From: Trichoplusia ni
Taxonomy: Eukaryota; Arthropoda; Insecta; Lepidoptera; Noctuidae
DNA: 64,000 bases
Direction: 5' to 3'
Assembly (NCBI RefSeq): GCF_003590095.1
Contig: NC_039481.1
Coordinates: forward strand, 8,587,895-8,651,894
Both the position numbers and the translations under genes were made by a program. Below are positions 1 through 13,200 of the stretch, one piece after another. The notes under the pieces were generated by a model. That model was not told the origin of the DNA. It did no database searches and worked only from the letters and a program-made list of their open reading frames with translations. The first letter of the stretch is position 1. The number at the start of each line of letters is the position of its first letter.

Positions 1-127
1 CCTTCCGAAACACGGAGGAACTCGTTATGACAAAGATGGTCACCCATCTACGGACCAACCGCGTCAAGCATAGCTTAACCTGCTATCGAATCACTTATGC
101 GGTTATAGCTTAGCCACGAGCTCCTCC
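1..127 (-). repeat. Dispersed lepidopteran repeat, family A (fragment)
   Basis: The opening bases match, in reverse orientation, the block that recurs at 31788-32047, 42233-42495 and 60196-60490 (shared core AACGAGTTCCTCCGTGTTTT, here as its reverse complement with small changes). I know this kind of sequence as a high-copy interspersed repeat in moth genomes. It is cut by the window edge. No coding sequence is visible in it. Confidence 0.65.
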
Positions 128-1228
128 TTTTTCAAAACTTTTCCGGACTTAATTGTCCGAAAATCTGAGAACTTTTGAGCGAATAGTTTGAGATTAAAAG
201 CTTTGAGTAAAATTAATTATGGACTAAATATACACGTGTCTTGTCTTTACAACTTCAAATGTAAATGTCTTTTAACGGAATGCCAGAGTAAAAGCAACTT
301 TATGAACAAGTAGATAAGGTTTATTTTCCCTTCTCGATTCATTGACTTATGGCGTAATGTAGGTACGATTATATATTGTTTTGCTTGTCATAGAGTCAAT
401 ATTGTCGTCGTCGTCAAAACTTTACTCTGATTGTTAGTATTTCGCTTTTGTTTAGCAATGTCTTATCTAGTCAAGTTTAGCTTTACATAGAGTAGTAAAA
501 TTCAAGATATCATTTTAACTTTGTGAGATTCATTACAGATTTTAATGCATTTCTGTCCGTCTGTTCAATCGTATCTGTATATTTTTGTCAAGATCCCGTT
601 GTCAATCGCAACAACACTTTTTCCAGACCATAAATTAGCTTGACATAATTTTTAATGAATTAATTACCTATTTTATAACGAATTACATTTACGTTGATCA
701 TTTTAATATCGAGTTTAAGCATAGACGGCTATCTTTCTGGAATCTATTTCTTTCCCTTATGACCAAGCACATAATAGATTACATAACCACCTTAAATACC
801 AACCTGTATATTAACAACTATATCCTATCTCAAACACTTTACAATAATCCCGTTAGTATTACAACTCACAATATACTATGTTTATAGGTCTGTAATGGGA
901 AGGTGGTTCATTAGTTTTATCACTAGCATCAGTAATAGAGCTACAGTTTGTTTCCAAATGGATTAGATGATGGCAGAGGGTCGCGTCGGCTTGCACGATG
1001 GATCTCTACTCACTAGATAAGTTTAAAACCTATAAGAGTGATTGGAATTGTAAGTACAGTTATTTTTGTTGAAGCTTTCGTGATTAAGTCTATACTTAAA
1101 AGATGCATCGATTACATACGCGTAATTATCGGGATTGTCCGACTTGTTAGCTAGGTTTTGAGACGAGTTCTTTTTGATTTGTGACTTCGCTACCGCGTCA
1201 GCTCATTAAGGACTTCTGTAGGGTCTGA
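128..1228. other. Upstream region of sugar receptor 1
   Basis: AT-rich sequence without a recognisable gene. The 5' UTR and promoter of the + strand gustatory receptor should lie here, but I see no element that fixes the transcription start. Confidence 0.4.
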
Positions 1229-4200
1229 ATGGGTGAGTAAACTGTTGCATCTTTTAAGAATCTGAATTTTTGTAAATGCAAATGAAGATCAGCTAAAATC
1301 TCATTGTTTTTAACTAAATTGTTGTGTTCGTTGTATCGCATAGACACTTTTTGTCCTATATAAATTTTGGTGTAAATACATTTTTTTATTATTTCTAAAT
1401 AAATAATTGCTCAATAAGGAATAAGTAAACAAAGCCGGTCCAGTGCTAGTCACACTATGTATGTAGTGATTTGCGTTTCGTACAATGCAATACGTAGCAA
1501 TTGAAAATTAAAAATTACCAAAAAATAATCACCCGCCAAACATATGACCTTAAAACAGTTGATTAATCTCGTTGTGCCTCATTTCATTCTTGTTTTTATA
1601 GCGGCAACAGCGACCTGTTAAAGTTTCAACTATTAGTTATCACATCTGCGATCGTAAAATACAGCTTAGTTCCTTTTTCCTCCCTAAAAATGTAATACAG
1701 CAGATATAAAACATTAATGTCGCCAGATTGTATCATCCTTTTCACTACAGCATCTAATTACAAAGATGAAATAAACATGGTAGTTTATTCTCGCAATAAA
1801 AACTTTAATTTTTGGACTGTAAAGTATGTCGGCGAAATATTTAAGTACACAAAGGGATCGCAAATTGCTGCCCTTTTACTTTTAAGCCAGGAATGTTTAA
1901 TGAATGAGTAATTTGTTATTTTTAATATTCAAAGAATGCGGTGTTTGGAAAGAAAGTTCTCTTACGCTTATTTGATGTTGTCTATAGACGTAGTTTTGAA
2001 GGGTATAGTGTCGTGACGTCAGTATTAGGTGACACCAACCAATATAATGGCTTTAAATAGGCTTTAAATAAGACTGGTCAAGTGAGAGTCCTACACGCAA
2101 ATACTTCCGGACATATAGGCTGGACAAAAAACATTAGGCAAAAAAAAATATCACGCATTCATGACCGAAGCAGGATTAGGCAGGTTTATTGCTCTTAAAA
2201 TCAAAAAGTCTATTGAGAAGCCAAATATAAAGAAATGTCTTCTCATTTCTCCAACCTCTGGTTTTTTCCTTCACCAACTTATTTTTATATTTCAGACCCC
2301 ATACACTTCCGTTACCAAGAACACAAGTCTTCAGCTAAGAAGGTCAAAAGTCCGGTCACCTTCCAACAAGCGATCAAGGGGACGCTGATCATTGGACAAT
2401 GCTTTGGGTTGATTCCCATACTTGGAATTGGCGGGGATGATCCTTCGAAACTTAGGCAAGTATTGATTAAAATATAATTTCTAAATATACTACACTAGAA
2501 TTACCACATGGGCAGTGGCCACTAGACAAAGATCATCACACAATAGGAGCCAGAGAATTGACTTCGCACCAAGGTCGGTCTAGAAAGTAGTGGCGGGACG
2601 GTTTCAACGCGTACCGCGTGGTTCTGTATAGATAGATGGTAAAAAGCCCTGGAAAACGCCTTTACCAAGCAGAGGCTGGATAACAACAGTATCTGTTTAA
2701 TATATTGTTAAATTTATTAACCTAAATAAGTAGTGGTTTAGGAGTTTCTTTATTGCACCATCTTTTAGGAATATCTAAAAAAAACTGCTGAAAAATCTGC
2801 CCATGCATGAAACTTAAATGGCTAAATTTAGTAGACTGGATTTATTTTGTTTACGAAGGGCCTGTCCGGAATTAAAAAGATGGCAAACATTTATGGAACA
2901 TATGCTTTTGTTGCAGGTTCAAATACCTATCATGGCATTTTGCGTACACTATAGTAACAATAATAAGCCAGATAGTTGTGACGTTACTGGTATTATTCAG
3001 TTTCTTTACATATTCCAAATCACCTGTGGAAACTGCCAGTAAGTAGTTTTTTATAGATAACCTCGTTGCCTGACTAAGATTTAGCTGAATAAGTACTATA
3101 TTTTATATGAAGTTACTGCTTATGGCTGATTTGGGTTTATATATATTTAGTCTTGAATGTTTTTGTGGAATACCCAGCGTCATAAGGATTATTTAATGTA
3201 ACTCTTTAGTGCCACATAAGGTGTTACAAAATGTTGAAAACCTCTGAAACCTTTAACTTACGGTCATCTGAATGAGGGTTAAAATTAGTTACATTTGACT
3301 CCCTCTTTAATTTTCTGGGAAATGTATTTTGAGTTACCAGTGACCTTGGATACCAAAAAGCACTAGACATGGCATTTATATTCGCAGTTTTAATAATATT
3401 ATTTTATTTCAGTCGACTTAATATTCTACTCGTTAGGGTTTACAACAACGATCCTTTTTTTGCGAGTAGCGAAGCACTGGCCGAAGTTGAGTGCTCAAAT
3501 ATCTGAGATCGAGGCAGCGGACCCAAACGCGGACACGAAATTGAAAACAAAGTTTAATGTTTGTTGTATTGTCGTCTTGTTTCTGGCTTTTCGTAAGTTT
3601 ATTTTAATAAATTTGATAGTTTCACTTTTTGAGTAGTTCTAGCTGTCATGTTAGGTGTATAGATAGGTTGTTTTAATTTAACTGTCCTGTTGGTCTAGTT
3701 CTTAGTGTTGCTGACAGCTAAGCCTACGTCTGAAATAAATTATTCTATTCTATTCTATTCTATAAGCGAAGGTCTTGAATTCGATTCCCTCCCAATAAAT
3801 GACTGTGTGATGAGCACAATCATTTATACTGTGTGCGTCTATAAATTTTCTATAATGTGTCTGCATTTAAAAATATTAGTACGCTGATCAGTTGTGTAAT
3901 AAGATAATATATGTTTAATTTAAAGCTAGATTTCGTTGTATTGTGGAAGTTGTGGAACAACCATTAGACCAAAACGAAGAAGGAGTAAGGTATAGGTAGT
4001 TTAAATGTACGTTCAATTGAAGTATACAAACTACATACATACAGGGTGTCCAGTAAGTAGCACGACATACTGCCGGGGATGATAGCTAGGGTCACTACCT
4101 ATCAATACAACACGATATATGTTCAGCGAAATCTTATATAAATCTAAGTAAGATTTCGCTTTCGATCCCCTGCAGCATGTCGTGCTACTTACTGGACACC

Positions 4201-7200
4201 CTGTATATTTACTCTTTTGACTTACAGTGGAGCACTTGTTCTCGGAGATATATACTTCGTCCATAGCTATAGACTGCGAACCAGACGGTCCCTTCTACGA
4301 GACCTCACGAAAACACCGCTTCACTTGGCTGTTCTCCTTCTTTCCCTACAATAATTTTATAGGAGTTTTGATGCACGTAAGTATTTTTGAGTTTTTTTCA
4401 TTTAACTCATCGCTCAGACTCAGGATGCTTGTCCTATACGGGGATTAAACCCGCGACACGTTACGCTCTGTGGGTTTGACGTGATTAAACCAACTAGTCT
4501 GCTGATGAGTTATTTCTGAATTGTAAATCTAATGAAATCGTTCTAAAAACTATTAATTTCTAAATTTCTTCTTCTTCTTCTGAGAGCTAGAGAAGGAAGC
4601 CGGGGAAAAATGCTTCACTTCAATAAGAAAATTTCAAATTGAATTCCTCAAAAACGATACTACAAAGACATCCAAAGTCCAATCTTGTACCTACAGCTTC
4701 TCACAAACAGCTAACTTCAGTCATAAGTAAAACTGGAATTGCCTCAGTAATACTCAAAGTTGTTATTTTTCTTTACAGTTCATAAACATTCAGTGCACGT
4801 TCAACTGGAACTATTCCGACTTGTTTGTCATTTGCATGAGTATTTATGTGACTTCGAGACTTGAGCAGGTCAATCAGCGTGTGCTTGCTGCTAAGGATAA
4901 GGTACGGAACTTTTTCCTTCTCATTTATGTACTAACTATAATCTTTAGTGTAGCAATTGTTTTTTGTGTCGGTTATATTACCAGCCTGTAAGTACGTCTG
5001 GGCAAAAACTGGCATAAAAAAGGATTGAGCATTGATCATAGGTTACACTAAGCAATTTTAGAAAATCTGAAATGAAAACTTTATGTAACTGAAACTTTAA
5101 ACAAATGCATAAAAAATACGCATAACATTAAAGTTTAGACAGATACTTGGTAGGCCCTGTGCATTTGAAAACAAACCAGATCATATTTTGTTTTAGGCCG
5201 ACAATTTTTAATACAATCTACTTAACCACCTTAACCGTTATTACTTCTAAATCCACAAAAACAACCACACCCAGCTTCTTCAAAATATAAACGTTCAAAA
5301 AACCTACCCAAAAAATTTTGTAGCGGAAAAATCCGAACGTAATTTTAGTGTAATTTGATCGTGCACCCTTGTAGGTGGTAGCTGGGCCAATAATTTTCCT
5401 GTCCTGTTCCCAATTATTCGGGGTCAATGCACATTTTTCTTCCATTCATCACTCAGGCCGCTCCCACTCATATCATCCTTTACACAACCCATCCATCTCG
5501 CCGCTCCTCTTTCCGTGTTTCAGTGCACCGGCGTATCAATCACTCCAAGTCAAGTTTTCATACACGACTCAATAATATTCGGAACAAGTTCACTGACTGC
5601 TTTGAACCTTTCGAGTTTTTACATCCCGGATAAATGAGTCATTCTTTCTATACTGTCAGGCTTTTCAGCGAAGGGAAATGCGATTAATATTTAAGATCAT
5701 TTAGTATATGGACACATGATTAATTAGGAAGCCAGAAATTTACCAATTTTTTGTATTTTTCGATGTCTATGGGATTCTTCTGCCCAATTCGCGTGACAAA
5801 ATCGTTATTGAAAAAATGTTATTATAATAATTGTGATGATTTTTAATTTAGTAGAGGCCATGTAAGCACTACAACATTGACGCCCTTTTTCATATGTTTC
5901 ATCCTTCTCTATCTGTGAAAATGCTTTTATCTGGCAATAAGACATTTTTTTGTGAGCAGAGGGGAAAACTGCCAAAGATTTACAAAAATATCACCTATTT
6001 ATTTTTTATTCAGAATTCGCCATGTTCTTTCTGGCGTACGATACGCGAGGATTATAACAGATCTGTCCACTTGGTCCGGCAAGTTGATGACGTCATCGGG
6101 GGGATCGTCTTCACGTCGTTCGCGAGTAACTTGTTCTTCATCTGCTCACAGCTGCTACACACGTTTTCGTAAGTGTTATCTTGAAACTTGGTCTTCATAG
6201 AGTTGGACTCGTGTTATGAAACGGGGAACTGATGTTCTTGGAATTGAGTCTACTTTGCCATATTCCAAACTTACAGCCAAAACATTGTAATACGAGCCTA
6301 TGTACGTCCCACTGCTGGGAACATGCCTCCTCCCGCATGGATACACAAGCTCACTGCTGGTGGGCTATTTCAGTTTCCAATATTTAGAAGCCAGGTCGCC
6401 TAACGATGGTTTTTTCACTGATGTCAATTGTGTCTTAGAACATTAAAAAAATACATTTACCTTTGAAATCCATCAAATCTTATAGTGCCTGCATTGACAT
6501 ACCTCTCGTTTTTGTTTTTATAACAAACAGCCATACAGATTGCATTTTTAGCATCAGTATCGATCACTAATCACCCCCTAATAGTTATTTTTTAAGTATA
6601 TTTCATGTACAGATTTATTATAAGTATAAATTTATATTGTTTCTTTATAACTATATTTTTTTGTTACAGAGGAGGTATCAGCGCCACTCCGCGATGCCGA
6701 CCACATCCTGCTGCCGATTACAGGCAAATAAATAAACATAAATAGTCACTCTAATGAACAAGCATGTGTGAGAAAAGTGTATAATGTTACACTTACCTAA
6801 ACATGCTTAAATAATTATATTCAAGTCGCATTCAAAATTTACAATCTTTTAACGATTTGCGCAGCAAGGAACTTAATCCTTGTGCCGCAGGGGCTTCACA
6901 AACACCTAGACTTAGAACAAGCATTCGTGGATCACAGAAATGCTTATCTCATCTCAAAAAATCAAAAGCCAAGAGTTTTTATTTCAAATAGGATGATTTC
7001 CAGTCGCTTTTAAAATTGTACAATTATGACTTTAGGTACACGGTTCCAAAATGATTCCTATGAAGAAGAACTGGCAAGAAACTTCATGTGACTGTCTCCA
7101 AATATCTCTGTTTATTAGTTAACTTGACATCTATAAAAAATACTGATTGTACATTATAATTTACATTCTCTCTTACAGATTGTTCCGTGGCTACGAGAAT

Positions 7201-10200
7201 TCAATATACTTCGCGTATTCCTTCATTTTCCTGGTTGCGAGGGCCCTTGCCGTGTCCTTAACTGCAGCCAAAGTCCATTCAGCAAGTTTAGAGCCGGCGT
7301 ATTCTTTGTATGACGTGTCATCCGCTACGTTTTGCGTCGAGGTAGGTACCATCAGATGGTATAAAAATCATTATAGATCTCCACTTATCATCATAAAATG
7401 TCTGAAGGAGTACCGTTAGGTTTGATTATAATTCTTCTAATTTGTTTGGATTCTGGTATATTATCATCAGCAAACAAAATTCGTCATTAAATGATCTATA
7501 TACATATAATAAAATTGTAGAAAAGTGAAAACTGTACATTGAATATTTTTTTTAAAGAATAATTGCTGGGTTGTCTACGAACGATTCCGAAGCCGAAAAT
7601 ATGATTTTTAGAATTTTTGTCTGTTTGTCTGTTTGTCTGTATGTATGTCCGGAAAGATCTCGGAAAGTACTGGATAGATTTGATTCAAATTTTCAGAGAA
7701 TATCAACAAAAGGTCTGGTCAACATACTTTTTACTTATTATCTCGCTATTCATTACAGGGAGTGAGCAAAAGCCTTTTATATCTATCAACAAATATCAAA
7801 TTATCTCATATACTACTGAATATATTTCGTTCAAATTTTGCATGAACATTGTCGATCGCTTGATACAACATATATACAAAAACCATAACGCTACTATGCA
7901 AGGGGCATGAGCAGTAAAGTTTTAAATTTTTGGACCCACCCGTAATATCGTGTAATACAATTATGAGGTGTATTTTCACTAAATTTAGTAGTGGGCAGTA
8001 CGGTCATCAATTTAAACAAAAAACATCACGCTATTTATCTTAAGACTTTGGTAGAGCAATAATATATTTTTTCGAAAATAAATCATTTTCATAATATTAG
8101 TCATTTTATTCTCTTTCAAGTCTAATATTGGCCTGGCGCGACTACTGCTCAAGTAAAATAAAAGAAACATAAACTATTAATACTCTTATTATTATTTTTT
8201 GCAATACCTTATAATATCTATACAAAAACCACAGTTGCCGAGCCCTCACTTGATCGGTTCCGTCCACAAAAATAATTGAACATCTTCTTTATATCGTCAG
8301 AAAACATCATGCGTGAAAATTAAGAACTGTAGGGCTATAACGGTTCCTGAGATAGAGCCAAGTGACAGACAGACGAACAGTCACCGGAGCCTCAATAATT
8401 TGGTTCCGGTTTACGTCTTTCAATAATGTCTAATCAATGATACCTCAACCGTCATAATCCGTCCAGACTTTTGAGGTGCAGGGCGGGCCAAAGTACAGAC
8501 GTGTTCGAAAAACATAACCCACCCTCTAAAGCAGTCGGGTAAATAAGATAAAATCCTCGAAAGTATCGCATTTTTAGCAGAGGCGCTATTTTATACTCTA
8601 GCTTGACAATCGGATTTCCAAATTCATTTTTCTGCCACCAATTATATCATCGAACAAAACTAAGAACTCGCTCGATAAGTCTTCAATATTTTATTCCTGT
8701 TATTCTTTCCTAATTACAGACCTCAATTTTTAAACAGCTCGATTTTTTTAAACATGTCTAAGAATACATAATTCACCTTTAATACAAATCAAACTAAATT
8801 GAAATAGCTCAATCCGATCCGAAGCTGTAATGTCATAGATCGATGGGTCCTACGTATATGGGCCAAACTAACAATTTGGTGATTTTCACTTTTTGCTGAT
8901 AAATGTATCTTAAAGATGTAATGTATCATGTGACTTATTAAAAACTATATATTTCTGCATAGAAACATGTTTATTACTGTAGAAGGGCCTATGTAACGTG
9001 AATTTAAACGTACAAGCTCCTAAGGGTAGTTCTCGCGCGTTTGTTTCGTTGTTCGGACCAATCAGCATATTTGACACTTATACGTTTAACGGACAACGGC
9101 CAAACTGCTATGAACACGAAATGTCATTGTTGTGTTTTTGACTTTTTGGGTTACAACTTAGTTTAATAATAAAAGATGGTATTCAATTACCGAACAAAGT
9201 TGTCCAGAGGTCGAGATTTGGTAAATTTGGCATTGAGAAATGAGTATCTGCTTTTAGCTAATTTGCGAACTCCGCGTATGATGGCCAAAATGACACATTG
9301 GCCCTTTTACTGTGTCTTTAAAGAAAAATAATTTAAACAGAAACTAATGTAAAATGGCCAATATGACGTAAAATAAAACCTGTATAATATATACATAAAA
9401 TACCATTGTATATATGAGGAGGATAGCTGCCTCAGTAAACAAGCAAATAATCGTAAAGTTCGACTTTATCAATCTGAAGTTATAGTAAATTTAAACTTTG
9501 GAAGCCTCTCCTGTAAAGTTGTCATTTTGCATTTTGGCCCATATACGTAGGACCCGTCGAGATAGTCAGGCAGATATGTCATAGTTATAAAACCCCTCTC
9601 TTTGGGGTAAAATAAGAAAAAACATTAAAACAGCTGAAACATGTTTGATCCAAACATCTGATAGTGATTGAGGCCCTCTAGATTCATAAAACATGGAAAT
9701 CAAAAAAGCAAGCTCAAAATGTAAAACAAAATAGCTACGAAAGAATTTTAAAACAAAGATCACCATAAAAAGGCGCGTTTTTTAAATGTTGCGCTACATT
9801 TTTGCGATGATCGTTATTATTAAACTTTATTGTTTTTCACATCTTAAAAATTAAGCAGACAAAGTGGCGGGCAACAGCTAGTCAAAAATAAAATGACCTA
9901 ATAGTCATTTTATTTGCCCTCCATTAGGTTTTGACCAGACAAATATTTTTATGAATGGATTTTCGTTAAGATCCAAAAACAAACTTCATACCATAATTTA
10001 ATGTCCGCCTTTTATTACCCTACCTTCCATGGTTTCTTAACCTTGACTTTCTATTCCAAAGAATAGCAACACAAAACACGCTTATTATCACTATACTTGT
10101 GAAACTTTCCTAAAGTCCCGTTACCGCCAACATGTCTATTTTTACCAAAATCAGTCCACGGAAAGTTTGCAACAAACATTATCTAACACAAGCCGGGCAA

Positions 10201-13200
10201 ACTGAACTATTAAGTAGGAAATGATTGCCGAAGGCAAGAAGATAAGAAGGTCCACTTCATACATAAAAATTACATATTTTAAGTTCATTTAAACATCATC
10301 ATTGAATGATTGAAATAAATTGAATAATTAGCCTCATTTCATAGTTTGTCCAGATTTTTTTCTACTTTAATCCTCTAGATATTTGATGAGGCAAAAAGCA
10401 CATCATTCTATTCATTGGAAGAAGGATGCCTGGCAATGGACCCGGTCTAGCTCAATAAAAATATATTTTCCTTAGGTATCTTTTCATCTTAAGCAAATTG
10501 TGCAGATTGAGAAACTTCCTTCTTGTATATTTTGTGACTAGATTTGAATTCAACTTTGTTTTTATTTCAGATAGAAAGGTTTCTGGACCAGATACACGGG
10601 GATACGGTGGCGCTCAGCGGACTTCAGTTCTTCAATGTGAAGCGAGGATTAGTTCTAACAGTAAGTTACTTGTAACTATCTGATTCCTTGTCGATACATA
10701 CAAGCACACATTTAAAACAAGCTAGCTGCACATGGCTATCTTGTTTACCATCGAAATTGGTAATACAAAAATGCGGAGTATAAAAGTTGCTTCAAAAACC
10801 TCTTTCTGCCCTCCAACCCCTATTCTCATTAGCCACCCTGCCCTACATCGGCATAATATAGTTGAAGAATTTGACACTCGAAAATTGGAACTTACCAATC
10901 ACAATAGTTCCTAATTATTTGGAAATCAAATAGCACCAATAGTTTCGCAATAAACGTGACACTATTATTATATAGTAATCAAAATCTGGAATTACTCGAA
11001 GTCTTGACCGGAACATTCCGGCCAATCAGCGTCGTCCTCTTGTAACTTGAACGGGGTCTCGAAGCCAACGTCTTCATTTCTCCAAGCGAGTTTGTAATTA
11101 AATAATAACATCGGATTTGCGTTGCTTCGCTGCTTCAACTGTGGTACAGCCCTAATATAGGGTTGTCAATTTGTGTCTACTTGGTTTTATATTTCAGTTG
11201 GTTGTTTGATATTTTATGATTTCTAGTTAGCTTGTGTTTAATAATGAGTTATATACGTTATCTGATTAGTTTAAATTTTTTTTTTACTAGTATTTTTACC
11301 ATCACGCGTTAAATACAGTGATACATAGAACTATGATCGAAAATTTAATTCCAAGTAAGTACGCTAAATCTTTTAACAAATACAGCACAACAATAAAACC
11401 ATAATCACTAAAGATATTGCAACTCGTAACACTTAAGGTTAGTAACAATAATTGCCAGTAATTCATCCAGTCTACTTTTAGCGGTAAGGGTAATACTGAG
11501 AAAACAAACACTTAGTTCAAATATCTGTGGGCTTCCCAAACATTGATTTTGAGTGGGTGTTGAAAACGCTTTCAATGACGCCTAGATCAAATTTACACTC
11601 ACCTAAACGAAATTTCAACGAGATGCTTCAGCTGTAAACAATAAAAGTTGGTACCTATAGCAAAAGCAGGTAAAAAAAACCAGTATAAAATAGTCTCTGT
11701 GACGTAAAATCTGGTCTATCTAAGTAAAATCGCGGTAAATGTCATTTTAATTAAACTTCGATTTATTGTTTTTAAATTTGTTATAAAGATTGGATTAAAT
11801 TCATAATTGTATTTGAAATAGACTCAAAATAGTTTGAGAGTTTGTAATTAAATAATAACTACTAAATTGACCAAACTGGTTAATTGTTTCAAATGGAGGC
11901 AGCCCTATCTTAGGGCTGTTTCTAATAAACCTAGAATTTGCTTTATAATATGTAAAGTGCATTTTTTTTATATTCATTATTAAGATCTTGTAAATAATAC
12001 TAATAGTACCTTAGTTTTGAAAACTAATTCAAAGTTTAATCTTCGAACACTGTATATTGTTTATAAATGTGTTTAATTTAGATTATATTTTGAAGAATAT
12101 TTTTTTTCTGCTGACCAAAATATCTAATCAATACTAATAAATATTAGGCTGAAGAGTTTGATTGTTTGTTTGTTTGAACGCGCTAATCTCAGGATCTCCT
12201 GGTTCAAATTGAAAAATTATTTGTGTTCAATAGACGATTAATCGAGGAAAGTTTTAGGATATAAATAAACCATCACGCTGCGACTAATAGGAGCAAAAAT
12301 ACGATGGAAAATGTGGAAAAAACAGGGAAAATTATTAATCTTTGAGGGCTTCCGTTGCATGCGCTGCGAAAACGGTACAAGATCTTCAAACCACGTGGAC
12401 GAAGTCGCGGGCAACCGCTAGTATTTAATAACAAAATAACGAAAACTAAACATTTAAGATATAATAATGTAATTGAAAAGATTTTGCATTTGATTTCTTC
12501 TTTGGACTGAGTGAGTTAATATCGTTACTTTTTGGGATAGATTAAATTAAGTAACTTCTCTAGCTATTATCATATTTGACCATCATTTTGAAATAGCAAA
12601 CGTACTGTAAATAATAAAAATGAGCCTTCTCTTTATGGAAAGAGCTTTTCATTGACAAATAAAATGTACCAGCATTTAAAAACATCAAAAATATATTGAA
12701 CTAGCTGTTGCCCGCGACTTCGTCCCCGTTGGTAGAAGTTATAAGTTATGATTTATATCTGCCCTGTTTTTTTTTCACATTTTCCTTTGTATCTTCTCTC
12801 CTATTAGTCGCAGCGTGATGGTTTATAGCTTAAAACCTTCCTCGATGAATGGTCTATTCAACACAAAAATATTTTTTCAATTTGGACCAGTAGTTCCTGA
12901 GATTAGCGCGTTCAAACAAACATCAAACAAACTCTTCAGCTTTATATATTAGTATAGATTTATTCTAGACGCTCGTGCTGAAAGAATCGCTACATCTCTC
13001 AATATAAGCCATTCATTACGGAGTACAATTCAGTTATGCGGTTTTAGTATTACGAGATCCCTTTGTATCTGGCTTCGAAGGAAGACAAGTCTTCAATTAT
13101 GACGGCTTCTTAGATCGCAACTTTATCACAATGTTATTATATTATTTCTTGTTAAATTGTTTCTTAGTAATTATAAGCTGGGTATGACATTTTCGGTATT

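Noticed and set aside
2161..2388. ATG at 2161 as start of sugar receptor 1
   Set aside because: It runs in a different frame from the exon beginning at 2296 and offers only a weak donor; the ATGG at 1229 fits phase and donor better.
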